The notes: a model not told the origin generated them from the sequence alone. A DNA stretch of 64,000 nucleotides from Luscinia megarhynchos (GCA_034336665.1 CM067566.1:15420330-15484329); one strand, 5' to 3'. Positions 38,115-51,872 are shown, numbered from the stretch's first letter. Numbers and translations are program-made.

Positions 38115-39278
38115 AACCTTGTATTTCACTCCTTCCTCCTTTATAGGGCCATGATATACTCAAAATTAAGGATTAAAAAAAAATAAAAATTTTGAAGTGC
38201 AGGTTTCCCTCAGCACAACTGCAGCAATGCTCACTTTGCAATGGCCCAGCATCACTGGTCCACTCATCAAGGACATTCGTGATGGCCACTGTACCAGAGG
38301 TTCCAGGCTCCTTTCTGGAGCTTGACTGCATAAACCAGCTCCTCCATCTGAGGCAGCCTCACTCCTCTGCCTGATTTCTCTGCTGGCCTCAGAAGGTGAA
38401 ACCAAAGATTTTCAGAGCTTATAAAATCTTGGAGATTGCCAATGACAGCAAGTATTAGTTCGAGTGCTGGTAGCACAGTTTAGTGAACTGTTTCCTGTTA
38501 AATAGTACATAATTATGTTTCCATTTCATCTTTTTCTCCACAATTGCATAAATTCAGAAAGCCTTGGCAAGTGTAGATTGTTTTGAAAGGAACTGCGTAT
38601 TTAAGGGGTTAAAATGACAATATTCTATGAAATCCTCTTTTCACAAATTGAAAAGTGTCATAGACTACATGGTAACAATGCTTCTAATCAAACTGGTGAA
38701 TCCCTTCTAAGCAATCATCTGAATGAGAAGTAGAGAAATTCCAGCTTTTAAAAAGCCTTGTATTGTCATACTTACTTATTCTGATTTTTTTTTGAAAAGG
38801 TGGAAAGTTGATCTGCCTAACACAATCACATCAATCAACAAACATAGGATTTTGACTGTATCTCCCACTACAATCCTAGAACTCAGTCTTTTCTTGCTTG
38901 TTTTCTTTTCTTCTTCTAGACTGCTTTGTGACACTTTTATTATGAAAGCAGCCAACTAAAATCTGCCTATTCTTTCCAATCTTCCAAAACTAACAGAATT
39001 ACAGGGACAGAGGATGGTAAAACTTCCAGAGGTTCATTACATTATACTCATTGTCTGTAAGTGTCGTTTTGCTTGCTTCTATTAATTTGGCTTTACAATG
39101 TACAGAGGCAGCCTGGCAACTATAATTTGCCCCTGAAAAATCACTGTTTCAGCACTGAAGTAATCCTTTCAGCCACCCATCCAGCAAGCACATGAATCGT
39201 TAAATTCTTAGTTAAAAAAGATACCTGCCTTTGTGAGATGGCAAAGTACAGAAGAAACTTAATAGAAAGCCTGTTTTC

Positions 39279-39340
39279 TATATTTGAATTTAAATTTCTA
39301 TTTTTCTATTCTATTTTCAATTTTTATATTTGAATTTAAA
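39279..39340. repeat. 16 bp direct repeat, 46 bp apart
   Basis: TATATTTGAATTTAAA occurs exactly at 39279-39294 and 39325-39340, with AT-rich sequence containing repeated TTTCTAT-like words between. Confidence 0.8.
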
Positions 39341-40407
39341 AGGAACATATTTTGTTTGCAAGCAGCTCCAGAAGAACAAGGATCGTTTTGTCCTACATGC
39401 AGGTTTCTTGAGCAATGAATGTTATGTCCCTTTCTAATGGAAAAGGAAGTGACATACCTCCATTTATTTATGCACACAAAAAGAATGTACACGAACAATG
39501 TGCATATGCTCAAAGAGCTACAGTATTTTTTTTTAATCTGATTTTTCTGAGAGTTCATCTCTAAGGGTAGCAAAGCAGTGTTTGAGCTGTAAATAGAGAA
39601 GGGCCAGTGACAGCCAGAGAGCCACGAGGCCCTTCCATCCATCAGTCAAGTTGTCACTGCTCCTTCAACACAGGTGAAGAAATGTTAAACAGTGTTTGCA
39701 GCAAGTAAAGCATTCCTTACCAATGTTAGTGGGAGTGTACTGGCTTCAGACACCTGTTTAAACTTCTTTTCTTCGGGAAGAAAAACCTTGGAAGACACAG
39801 ACCTTGCGTGACTTTTTCCCTTTAGATGATTGGTTTCCATCAGGACCTGAGGTAGAGTATGAAGTATTAGGGGACACTTGTGAGACCACAGGTGTCTGAA
39901 GCAAATAGGCAGCCAGTGCAGGGCTGTCAGTGAAGATTGCAACCTGGCACAAGAAATAATAGTGGTAAGTAATTGAAGCCAGGAAAAGGTGTGTCAGATG
40001 AGACAGCTGAATTGGCATGTGAGTCCCCCACAAGATACAGAGAGACACTGGTTTGGAGAATCAGACTCTCTTCTGCCATCATTTACAGTCTCTTTCTCCT
40101 CCTCTCAAACGTGAAAGAATCAGACAGGCAATACCATGTCTGCTATCACTTGTATTTAATCTTGGGGATCTGCAGACACTCAAGCCCACTGTCTTTAGGG
40201 CAGGCTCTGGGTGAGTGAAGGGGTTTTTAACTCTAGTGCCTAGCTTGAGCTAAAATTCTGACAGCAATTTATTGTTTGTTTGTTTATTGTATTGTTTCTT
40301 GGTATTTCTTCTCCTTCACTAACACATAAAATTTACACTATTATCTTGTTTACAGTAGCAGTTTAAGATACATAATACATACATAACTGTATTCCAGAAA
40401 TGCGTTT

Positions 40408-40435
40408 TATATATATATATATATATTTATATATC
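40408..40435. repeat. (TA)n microsatellite
   Basis: About nine uninterrupted TA units followed by an imperfect continuation. Likely polymorphic. Confidence 0.9.
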
Positions 40436-42592
40436 TATTCCTTTGCACAATAATCCTCCTGTCCCCCCATGGGGAGGTATTCAGCAAGGAATGTGAGAAG
40501 GGGCCCTTTTTTTCTCAGCACCCTTTGTTGCCAGCCCACAGAACCTCTTGAAGCTGATCTCCTATCACCACCAGCTCTGGGACAGTCTCCTTTGAGAGGC
40601 TCCATTCCTAAATCATTGCCTTCACAGCAATGTGCCATCATGCTTTATATAGAGAGTTAAATTTCTACACTGCCTCCAAAGCTAATTCTTGGTCTAAAAA
40701 AATCCCAAAATTACATAGGTTTCATGGCAGACAGCACACTTTATAGCAGGGAAAAAATATGTAAAATTCTGTCCACAAGGGAAAAAACTGCACGGGAGGG
40801 AACCCAGGAGATTATTTTGGGTATGCAGCTATAAGGTACTTTTAAAATAAAAAGACAAAAAAAAGAAAAAGAAAAAGAAAAAAATGGAATAGCTAGTATA
40901 TAAACATGACTGAGGGAAAATAAATATTCAGACAGGTTTGGCTGCTTCATTATTTCCCCCGATGCTTTTCAGACATCTTCACTCTCAAGCACTTAAAACA
41001 CATACCAAAAATATTTGTTACTCCCTTAAGCCATTTTTAGCCTACCTGTCTAGTGCTCAAATAGAATTCCTTGCAACTGCAAGCTATAGTATTGTATTAA
41101 TAATTTTCCCCCAATTCCACTGAGGTACCAAGAGAAACTTGAAAGGAAAATCAAAAATTAAAAAGGCAAAGGGATCTTTTAATATATACTGTCAAACAGC
41201 TGTGAGGCCTTAATCTTAGAGGCCTTTTTTTATCCTTCCATTACACCTACTCTAGATTTTTCTCTTCAGCAACAAAAAGCTGCTAAACTCAAAGAATGGA
41301 TTTTCAAAATGTGTTTTTTTTAAAACATGGTTATTTAAGCAAAAGTTTTCTTACTGACTTCTTGACAATGCCCAGAAATTGTACACAAATTTGATGAGGA
41401 AGTGACTTTACCTGTTACTACTTAACCCTATCCCCCACCATTTCCTTGCTGCAGGGCACTTTTGCCCAACATGCAAATTCAGAGTTGTTGCCAACAGATG
41501 GTTCAAGACACATTTTCACTTAATCATCATGGACCCAAGCTGGAAGGATCCTTGAGTAAGAAGCACATCACTGATGTTTTTATAATCTGTATGTTCTTAT
41601 TCAGCTACAGATGCAAGTTGCAAGACAAGGACTCAGTTAGTTCTTTAGCATGTTAAATACTCCTTTTACCCTGAAAGAGGCAGGGACTGAAAAGGCTTTT
41701 TGCTGAACACAGTTTAGAGGATGAGTGTCTGTGCCCATTTCAAATCTGCTCTTCTCTGGACAAGCACATGCCCCTCTGCAGCTTGACATAAAGCAGTGCA
41801 ATCCAGGGAAAATGACAGACAACAAAAGGTGTCCATGGCCTGATTTTGGTTCATTTTTCCCTTTTGTAGTTAAAAGGTGGGTAGAAATGTGTATCACCTG
41901 ATATTTTTATTACCTGTTTTCTTTAATTTATCATTAACTCAGGTAAATACCAGTACTGCTCTTGTCTGTGTAGGGATAGCTTAAAAAGATAAACCAAATG
42001 AGCATCTAATAGGAGTAATTAACCTATATTTAAGCAGTTTATGTGAAAACCATAATTAAAAAATAAATGTTTTCATTTAAAAAATAAACTGACTTTAAAT
42101 TTCAAGTTAGGACAATCTTTGTGAAATGTCCAAGGGCAGTGTGAAGGTGTCTCATTAAAATCTGAATAGTACAGCCTTTTTTCAAGCTGAATTTAGTGCA
42201 ATAGCCTCTGAAGACCAGGGAGAGGGGATATTCTCTTCACTACTACTTACCCAGCTAGCAAACTCAGTGATTAGATAATGAAAAACAGAGCAAATTCCTG
42301 AAAAAAATCCCAGCTTATTTTCCCCCTTCATGACTAGGGCTAGAACTAGGCATTAATGAATGAGATCTACAATTTCTAAATCTTGGCAGACTGAGTCCCC
42401 TAGAAGGTATTACATCAGTTGCTTCATTGCAGAGAACATTTATTTTGTTAAATACTTTTTTCGTGTGTGTGAAATGTATATTCATAAACTTATTTACTTA
42501 TACATTCAGCATATTTAAATTAACTTAATTTTTAAATTCACAGGAACTTTTTATATCTATTAACTAAATTTCAATTGCTTCCAAAAGGTGTT

Positions 42593-42624
42593 CAGAATAT
42601 AGAACATATAGAATATAGAATATG
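42593..42624. repeat. Imperfect (GAATATA)n tandem repeat
   Basis: Short units of the GAATATA / GAACATATA type occur about four times in a row. Confidence 0.7.
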
Positions 42625-44703
42625 CCACTAGAATAGTAGAACATTAAATCCTTGAATCCACTTCAAATAGTAATCTGAATATATGCTTCTTTCTTTATGA
42701 ATACATTAAATAGTGTGTATGGGTAACCATCAAGTATTTCTGTTATTGTAAAGGCAAAATTTTGTGGCAAATCAACACTCAATGGCAGCTGCAACTTTCA
42801 AAATACAAATGCATTGGCTATCAACTGGCACGAACTAACTCTTCTTTCAGAAAGTGGTGGGAGGAAAAGCCTTTTAAAAGTCTTGAGACAATTTTTTCCA
42901 GCTTCAGGCTTTGAATCAGTAATAAAAATGACTATTTAAATTACTTTCATGTCAATCCATCCACCATGATCTGCAGAGAGCTATTTAAGACGACAGAGAC
43001 AGACTAAGGAATATCTTCACTTGTGTTACTGTCAAACCTGGTAAGGCTTGTATTGATCATGTCACATTAATATTTCTTAAAATTCATATTTTTTCTGCAT
43101 TCAGTATTTCATTGGAGAAAGATATATACATTATAAACACAGACAACTGGCTAGAATAAAGGGTAAACTTATTTATTTGAAAAATCATATTAAAGAGATG
43201 ACACATGACTAAGAGCCTCCATTGTAGTAAAAAGATAGCAGCACCAATTGCCACTAAGCAGAAGCACAATGAATTTATGATTACTCCTTATTTCTCTAAT
43301 ACAGACAGCAAGACAGAAAATAACATGAAAGAAAAATATATTCTGTAAATCAGTTAAAAACCCAAAACCACCAGTACCATGTACCTTGTACTGTATAAAG
43401 TAAAACTTAATCTAAAATCTCTAAAAGTTAACTGCTAAGGTGTCTTTAAAAATTATTTTCAGTGAGATCAGGAGTCTGAAATTCTGCATGCTGCACAGCT
43501 ATCTCCTTCAACCTTTCCCCTTCATCCTTCCTTCATTTTTTAAAATCCCCTCATAGCAAAGGAATATTAGAGAATTTTATGGAATATCCATTGGACAGTT
43601 CCTCTCATGTCTTAATTTGGGACTATCTAGCAAGTACAAACCCTGCAAAAAACCTGCCAGCAACCATGGACTATGTTTGCCTACATTGGATGCTTACACT
43701 TGACCAAATTAAGAGGAGGACACACAGCTCTGCCTTCTGTGGGGTAAATTGGACATAAACAGTCTTCCCAGGAAGGAGAAACCACTCTGGTACTCTTGGG
43801 TTCCTGTCATAGGGTTGTTATTGTGAAAGCACCCAACAAATAAGTTAACCAGGCTTAGTCAATGTGGAGAAAGGGTTGCTCCAGTCACTTCCTGGCAACA
43901 TGAAGCCAATGAAAAACCAAGTAAAATCAGTATTTAATTATCACAAAAATCCACTCATGTCACTCTCTGGGATTCTTACCCCCACGTATCCACCCAGGCT
44001 GGCTCTGTACCAGAAACATCCTTATCCTTTCAAAATATATTTGCCAGCAGCACAGAATTCAACTAGATCACAGAGTTGTAAGTCTGCTCTCTACTCTCCC
44101 AAAATAATAATGTGGAACATCATTAATAACATGCTAGGCTGTCAGCAATATGTGGATAGCACCTATCACAGTGCACTATTGAAAATAATTACAAATACAA
44201 AAAAATTGCCATATAGCAATATCTACAGCAATCAGGAATGAATCTTAAACTTGTACATCCAATAAACCAAACATTTTCAGGCAGACATCAACCAGTTCAT
44301 TTTTAAAAAAAAAGAAAAAGAAGAAGGGCAATGTATTCTGGTTTTACGAGAGCTGCTGCTTCTCTCTACAACTGAGGTGACAACAGTGAGATCTGTTTGG
44401 TCTGAAGTCTTAGACGAGGGTTTTCTCTATTTTTAGCAGCAGTAACAATAGCAAGTGGATGCTTATATTAGATGACAGAACAAACTTGCCACATCTTTCA
44501 GTGAATTGCCCAGTCTTTCTTCCATCTGTAGATGCCTTGCTGTGTGAATTCACTCACCGGTATAAGCCTAACTCCAACTTAAATGCTTTATTTTCAAATA
44601 AAAATACATATTTCTAGGCACTGAAATATAGATAGTAGGGCAGAATTTATCGCATCAGAGTACCTAAATAGGTAGTTGGGATTTAAGTTTGTAAATCTGA
44701 CTA

Positions 44704-44729
44704 AATAGATCAATTTATTTTGATCTATT
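44704..44729. repeat. Perfect 10 bp inverted repeat with TTTATT loop
   Basis: AATAGATCAA and TTGATCTATT are exact reverse complements around six bases. The sequence is AT-rich, so chance is likely enough. No RNA family was recognised. Confidence 0.7.
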
Positions 44730-45799
44730 GCTTTATTACAAGTTAAGGAAATAGTTCATTCCTCACATGGCTTACATCACTCAGTTTCAGTATCTACACA
44801 TCTCCAAGAGTCTCAGAATCACAGCTACACACACAAAGAAGAAGCAGCTTGGAGGAAGCTGGCACATTTGGAATAGGTACACACATCTGAAAAGCAGCAG
44901 ACATGAAGGGAAAAAAAACCACAAAAAATGACTAATCTGTGTGTGAAGTCTGGAAATTAAACTACAGGGCAATAAAAATAGGAGATGGATGGAAGAGCTC
45001 TTTCAGATCAGGGCAACAGCTACCTTGTCTCTTTAGCCACTGCAGACTAAGTGAGGGAGCAAAGCATAGTGCTGCAGTCAGATTACCCTGCCCAAAAATC
45101 TTTGCACAGCTCCTCATCACCTCCAAACCATACCGGGACATGTGCTTGAAGGGGTTGGCAAGGAGAGTGTGTGCTGTACCCTCTGCTTTTTCACTTGAAA
45201 TACAGTCAAGTTCCATTTCAGAGAATCAAACTCTTCTCAACTGATGTATAAAATCTGCTGCTAAGATAGGGGACTCTGGCGATAATCAAATTAGACATGA
45301 ATAGGGGGAGGGACATTTCCTTCTGCTATACCCAGATTTGCCAAATTTAGGTATATTTGTGACATTTGAGACAGTTAAAGCCATCCATCAACATCTCTGT
45401 CACTAGCTTTAGGTTTGCAAAAATGGAAACAAGATGTTGCCTTGGAATGCAGCTTTGTAAAATACTGCAAATTAAAAAACACCTCACTAAAAGTTTCTAT
45501 ACACAACTAGAAGCTACCACTGTAACACGTTAAGATAAGTCCTATCATATGAATGGTCATTTAAAAAACTGTTAATAGTAGGGTCCTGAACTTAGTCAGA
45601 TTAACTTTCCTCTTATTTACACAGAACATCATTAGGCTATGAAAACAGACCACAGTCTAACCCAGAAAAACAAGCAGTGTGCTGGGGGGTGGAAGGAATC
45701 AGTATTCTGGTGTGGTAATAAAGGTTTCTTTCTCCAATGATAATCAACTCTGCATAATTAAAATAGCTCAGACTGTTGAACTAATTTTCAGACTGGAGG

Positions 45800-46110
45800 T
45801 TTCTTCCTGTAGCAACACTTACACACAAAGTTTCTACTGCGACTGAATTTAATCGTGAGCCTAATTACAATTTTAATGAATATCTTCAACACTGCATGTA
45901 AGCTTGCACTTCACAGTCTTGCTATCAGAGCATTCTTAGAAGCGTTCTGCAGTTAATATAAAGGATTATTCTGAGATGCTCGTGGTGTGGCAGTATTTTT
46001 TAAAAGACAGCTTAAACTATATTTGGCCAAATTGAAATAATGTTTAAATTAAGATTGTAATAACTACCAGTTTTAATATGCATATTTCAGAATATTTTTA
46101 CTATACATTT
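45800..46110. promoter_or_regulatory. Candidate conserved non-coding element
   Basis: About 300 bp with several CpGs in otherwise CpG-poor surroundings, few homopolymers, and homeodomain-like sites including TAATTA (45862-45867) with further TAAT words nearby. There is no ORF across it and no repeat match. This resembles vertebrate conserved enhancers in texture only; conservation itself is not visible here, so the call is tentative. Confidence 0.3.
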
Positions 46111-48050
46111 AATTAAAAATGAGAAATTTTTGTCTTTTTAATCAAATTCTAACTTCAGAACGATCCAAATTGTATCTGTCAAGCTTCCCTTTTTTTGTAA
46201 ATACTTGAGGTTTACTTGCAGATTTTCTCACCAGAGGGCAAAAAGCTATACAGGAAATTCTCTGTTCACAGGAGAAGACAGTTTTAATAGCCAGTGCCTA
46301 AAAATTGCACCAACAAAAATACCAATTCTGTCTAATTTTTCTGATTTTTTAAATGTAATTCTAGTGAACTAAAAATTCTGCAGCAGCTCCACGTAAATAA
46401 GATGATTTTCAATTAAACATGAAGATTCCCAATTCACAATTCACCATGGAGTTTTTTCTTCTATGTACAGTTTGTTTTATTTTACACTCCTGTCCCATTT
46501 GCAACGGCCAGACTGACAGACCATTTGCATTAGCACATCACAGGTTTCTGGTAAAATCAAAGCAACCTGGTCATCCAGCAGTATGCAGATGACTTTTCTA
46601 GGTGCTAGGAGGGTGTCATAGATTCAAGATGACAGGACATGAACATTCTGTAGCAGTTACTGGTTTACCCATCAGTATTGAAGTCATCAATACAGAATAA
46701 GCATTTTGGTGTTCCAGGGTTAAATTTTTTTAAGGTTTCTGTGACAAAGCCTATTCTGATGTGCTGAAGATTTTCATAGTGAAATCATTCCATCATTCCA
46801 CCTCTACTCAATTGAGGAAATTTCTTTCTTATTTGCTTTAGACTTTAAATGTAGCAGAAATATCTTCAGCCACAGAGCACTATTCCCTGTTTTCATACAA
46901 TATCAGCATAAAATCACTTCCATACATTTATAAAACTTGATGTTGAAGCCAGTTAGCTTTCTTGTCACACTAGTCCTTGTGGGAGGCTGTCCTAGAATCC
47001 CACTGATTTACTGGTAAGGAGCCTCCCTGCAGTGCTGTCTGTTGAGTCTGTGCAGGAGGATCCCTCCTCCAGAGCCCATCTTGCTGTGGTGCTGCAACTC
47101 CTGCATTCCCAGCTCAGCACAGTTCCTCTCTCAGCTCCAGGAGCCCCATCCCAGAAACCACCCCTTAGTCTCCCAGCCAGCTGGGTCTCACATGTGGCCC
47201 TAGAAACAGGCTGTGGTGCTGGAAACAGGTGGGGAGCTTTGCTCAGAGCAGTCTCATGAAAAATGCTGCTATTCCCAGCTGCAACTCTGGCTGTGGGTCT
47301 CAGCTCTTCCCACCATGCTCTGGATATCAACAATATTGAGAGATCTGCTATTTAAGGTTAAGGAGGAAAGCAGTTCAGTGCAAAACCACTTTTTGTTTGT
47401 TTTGCTTTTCTTGCTTCAGCTCCAATGTCCAACTATAAACACCAGGTTTATTCTTTTTTTCTTTTCACATGACATGCATTTAGTTTCATGAAGAAAATTA
47501 AAATAGGAAAAAAAAAAGTTGCTTTTAAAAATTTAACATTACATTGAGTGGTGGAACTCTTTAACCTCTGCATTTCATGTATAAATTCAGCCATGTTTCA
47601 GTGGAAATGTGACTGTTAGAATAAAAGAATTTTGTAATTTAATGTACGTTTCTTTAGTCTGGAAAACATCACCTCAGTACTGGATCATTTCTGCTGTGCT
47701 GAAAGGACCAGGCACTGCAAATGGGGAAGATTTTGATTTTCTGTGAGTCTTTTACTTCTAAACATGCTCTAGCAGATAAATATCTCTAAGCAAAGATATA
47801 TATAAAGGTAAATAAATTTGCTGCACTCTCTATGTGGAGGCCATTTTCTACTTGAATAAATACTAGCATAATAATACTGTCCAAAATTTGGGAAAAAAAT
47901 AAAATAAAATAAAAGAGCTCAAACTCAAGAAAACCAAAGCTTCTCAGGGATTTGCCAATCTTTTACCATGCTTAAGCTTGTAACATAGTCCAGAGGTACT
48001 CAGTGAAGAGGTGATGAGGAATGAGGGGCACAGACAGGCAAAGGGCAACT

Positions 48051-48062
48051 TCACACGTGTGA
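48051..48062. promoter_or_regulatory. Perfect palindrome with E-box core
   Basis: TCACACGTGTGA is its own reverse complement and contains CACGTG, the canonical bHLH E-box. Whether any factor binds is unknown; single sites occur by chance. Confidence 0.25.
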
Positions 48063-49888
48063 CACACAAGCAGCTACGAGCAAAACTGGGTGATGGAGGT
48101 CTGCAGGTGTGATTTCAGGGTTTGTCTGAACTGATCTAACTGCAAACCAATGCAGAAAGGTGTAGTTGTAACCCTCTTGTTCCTGCCCAGATTTATGTTG
48201 CCTCCTCTTCCTACTGGCTGTTCACACAGACAACCTCATCTGGCTGGCAGGTCTGGCTGTGCAGCTGCACACTGCAATACAGCAGGAGGGCTAAGCACAG
48301 AGACTCCTCTGAAGGTGGCAACATCTGCTCAAAATGCTGGGACAACCTGCACTATGCACAGAAACTTGACTGATTTCAGGTTAGCAACTGATGCAGTAAT
48401 GACATTTTTGTTCTTTAAATTATGCAGACTGTGGAAGAATGAGGGAGCTAAAAGCACGAAGAAAGCTGGAAACATCTACAAAAAGAAAAAAACATAAGGA
48501 GGTTCACACAGCACTTCAGATGTACTTGCAAAGAATAGGAGCCAAAAAATGAGAAGATACATGGGAGGTGGTCTGATTTTTCACTTAGCACTGGCTGACT
48601 CAGAGCAAAATGTTTAATAGTTTTCAGCTATCTTAGAGAGGTGTAAGTATGAAGCAGTACCAGAAATTCAAGGAGCACTGCATTCCTTGGAAAAATGAAA
48701 CACATGAAGTATGTGCTTTTAATCAGGGCACAGAAGAAGGTGAAATTACAGAGGGGGTTGTGATCAATCTAAGCCAATTTTACAAGTCTAACTAGGACCA
48801 GATATGAGATATGATTTAACTGAGATCTGTTCATTTTGGAATAAAAACTAAGTGTTCCATGAAAAATGCAGAATTAACCCTGAACTATGCAATTATAACT
48901 TACAACACAACCACAGTGGTCCAATACACAATAAAGACATGGGGATTATGAAAGGTAAGCAATTCTTTGACACTGAAGTCACAATTAAGGATACACAACA
49001 GAAGAACACTAGCAGAAGGTTATGGGTGAGTTTCAAAGTTTGCAGCCATCATGGCAATGCAAACTGCCACAACAGAAAGAGGTAAGGAATTACATTAAAT
49101 AGATGAAATTGATTTTATCACTTCACAGCAGTTTGCAAGCTCCAGCAACATGGGTTGCTGACAAGAATCAGCACCTCTGTCAGCTCACTGCTCCAATACA
49201 GGTGAATAGTCTGTAACTTGAATAGACCAAGCAGGACATTGCTCTCTTGTACATCAACCCAGCCCATGCAGCAGGGAGTATCTAGGAACAGGTAATGGAA
49301 CACAAATGGGTGAAAAACACAACTTACAGAAATGACTATTCCCTCTGGGGAGGGAGCTAAGCACTAAGCACATGGGTGAGAAAGAAAATGCAGCTTCAGT
49401 AGTAGAAAGGAATAATTGTTACCATGTTAAAAATTCATCCTACGTTCGGTCTCATCAAGCAGATAGACCAAAATTTTTAAAGAAGAGTTTGAATCAGACT
49501 TCTGCCGACAAAGTTCACTCCAGAAAACAAAATATAGCTGATTCCATCACCTGTAGAAATGTTGTTCTTACCTTATGGCAAAAGGGGAGCCAGGAGACAC
49601 ATAGTTCTGGGTGTAAAGAGAGAAACAGATAACAGAGCACACACACTGTGCATCATTTTTTAAAGAGAAGAAATAAAAGAGATAGAGAGGTCAAGACCAT
49701 ACTTTATTTACAGATATGTTACTCAGCAAGGAGCAAGTGTGTAAAATGCAGGCATTTTTGCACCTGATAAAAAGTACTGGCAGAAGATAAGGAATATAAT
49801 GTAATTAAAATATTTTTGATGTATGATGTGAGAGGTTGTCATAGTAAAAAAGGTTTGGTAAAAAAAAAAATCATATCCATGTATAACC

Positions 49889-49951
49889 AAAAAAATAAAC
49901 AAAACAAAAACAAAACAAAAAAACAAAAAAAAACAAAAAAAAAAAAAAAAA
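49889..49951. repeat. A-rich low-complexity tract (AAAAC-type)
   Basis: Sixty-three bases of A interrupted by C and one T, ending in an uninterrupted A18. It could be a degenerate poly(A) tail, but no retrocopy body is recognisable on its left. Confidence 0.85.
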
Positions 49952-50131
49952 GGCCAACCATTTTATCGTAGTCATGTGGGAATTCCAGTCAATACCCAGT
50001 TATATCTGACAACACAGCTGATCTTATCAAATACACCTAAGGGTTTTTAGATAATCTTTTACCTGGAGACAAAAAATAGAAAAGCATTTTTGGCAATTCT
50101 AGGCAATTTTTGGCACAGCTACCAATTAAGA

Positions 50132-50185
50132 CAAAATTACAGAATTATAAATCTCACTTCAAAATTAAAGAAATATAAATCCCAT
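50132..50185. repeat. Tandem duplication, 28 bp period
   Basis: CAAAATTACAGAATTATAAA begins the unit at 50132 and CAAAATTAAAGAAATATAAA the unit at 50160. The 26 bp units differ at four positions. An old local duplication. Confidence 0.8.
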
Positions 50186-50188
50186 ATT

Positions 50189-50238
50189 AAAAAAAAAACA
50201 GAACCAACAAAAAACAAACCAACCAAACAAAAACAAAT
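50189..50238. repeat. A/C-rich low-complexity tract
   Basis: A runs and AACC / AAAC words make up nearly all of this stretch, about 240 bp from the A-rich tract at 49889. Confidence 0.75.
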
Positions 50239-51872
50239 AGGAAAACCTTTAACTTTGCAAGGTATTTAAGCAAATTAGGTTAAGGTGAATAACCCACAGG
50301 GAAAACAGTTTCATGTATTACTTTTAAATGTTGGGGTAAAAATTCTGACACTTCCTTTTATTTCTTCTAAGTCTCCTTGCTCGTTTCTTCTGGAAGGCAT
50401 TAAGGAGTACATCTGATTCTGGCTCAGGTTTTTGGGATAGATCACTGGAGGTTTTCTAAATTGGTCGGCAGCAGATTTTGCCAGCATTCGTCTCAAACTT
50501 CCCCAGCTTTCTTCAGGGTGCAGAGTAAGCTGGATCGGGTTTCATGGTTAGATTAATTTGGAGTTGCTTGTTCCAAAAGTGAACAGGAGTTTGCAAGTTT
50601 TTCCATTTTGCTGTGCTAGAGATGAAATATTACTTTCTGCCATTATGCTTTTCAGTCTCCACCCTTCCAGCCTACCTACATGACCAGATCTTTCTTGCCT
50701 TCTACCACAATTCATTTGTGCTCCGTTCTAAATTTTTCTTAACCAAGTACAGTTCTATTCCTGTCAGATTTACCCAGCTCTGAGATCCCATCTGCTTGGC
50801 TATGTATTCTTTAACAGATTCTGTTTGCTATATGCTGACCTAGTTCAAAGTTACATTTGTTCATTGACTGTTCTGTACTCTACCTTCTCCCATGTTTATT
50901 TCACAGAAAACTGTATGGGTTTGCAGTTAGTTTTTCACCTAGGGCATTTTTATAGATTAGAAACAGTACAAATTCAAGTAATGATCCCCAGGGACCCCAT
51001 TTAATACTTTACCTAAATTGAAATAGCTTCACTTACAATCACTTTTTATTCTATATGGGTAACTACTGTGCTATTCATCTAATTTCATATAACTGAATCT
51101 CTTAAGTCCTTGAAGCTCTTTGCTGTGAGCAGTCTTGTGACAATGCTTGCTGCTTAAATACACCCCATTATACCCCTGTGGTGTGCATCTGAAGTATACT
51201 GTGTGTACAAGTCTAACATTATACATGTTGGGCCACCTAATGATTTTCCTTTTGCTTATTCCTGCTTTGTTTATTAGAAAAGAAAATAATTTCTCCTCTT
51301 ACAGTCATAACGTTGCTGATTTTAAATGCAGGAAAAATGCAGTGATGAGACTGACTGCCATTTTTTGGCTCTTCTCTCTGACAAGTGGGTTTAGTTGTTC
51401 TAATTTGTATACCCAAAAGCATCACCATTACAAAAATACCTCATAGATAGATCTTTAGCTCTTACTGAGCTACATTGTCTTTTTGAAAGCTTTACCATTT
51501 CCTATAAAACTGAGATGTTTTACTGGGCATTAACACAGAGACCACTTTGAGGAAGATCTCATACCATATAAAGGCTCCAAAACACAATGATTCTGGAGCA
51601 AGCTTGTAGAGACAAACTAATCAAGCAGCAAGAAGAAAATCTCCAAACCAAGCAAAAATTTTCATGCTGACTGGAGGGGTGGAAGGGAATTTATGTCAAG
51701 TCAAGCAGAGAAGTAGGTCTGACACACCAGACAAGAGTAGCTCCCATCTCCAGACCAAGCTTCCAGAGGCTGCTGCTTTTCTCTCTGAAGGGAAAACGAC
51801 AAATCAAGAGAAACAGCTCAGCCATTTTAATGTTCTTTTCCCACTTTCATCCAGTTTCTTAGAATAAAAGAA

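Larger units (their letters stand above)
38115..45799. other. AT-rich unique sequence
   Basis: No gene, RNA or transposable element was recognised. Contains a 16 bp direct repeat (39279-39340), a TA microsatellite (40408-40435), a purine-rich A/G tract near 40856-40890, an AATATAG-type repeat (42593-42624) and a 10 bp hairpin (44704-44729). ORFs up to 125 codons (43864-44241, plus) show no family resemblance. Confidence 0.5.
46111..51872. other. Unique sequence with GC-richer patch and A-rich tracts
   Basis: A GC-richer, CpG-poor patch lies at about 46990-47330 with a 113-codon minus-strand ORF (46992-47333) of no recognised family. A 115-codon plus-strand ORF (48150-48497) is also unrecognised. 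A 12 bp palindrome centred on CACGTG lies at 48051-48062. A-rich tracts lie at 49889-49951 and 50189-50238. No convincing exon or RNA gene was found. Confidence 0.5.

Noticed and set aside
37676..38154. Three overlapping Leu/Ser/Pro-rich plus-strand ORFs
   Set aside because: All are readings of the pyrimidine tract in the solo LTR in different frames; CT repeats lack stop codons in all frames.
43864..44241. 125-codon plus-strand ORF
   Set aside because: No family resemblance, no splice or promoter context, and a length compatible with chance over 64 kb and six frames.
46992..47333. 113-codon minus-strand ORF as a protein gene
   Set aside because: A chance opening in a GC-richer patch is more likely; there is no recognisable motif and a competing ORF lies on the other strand.
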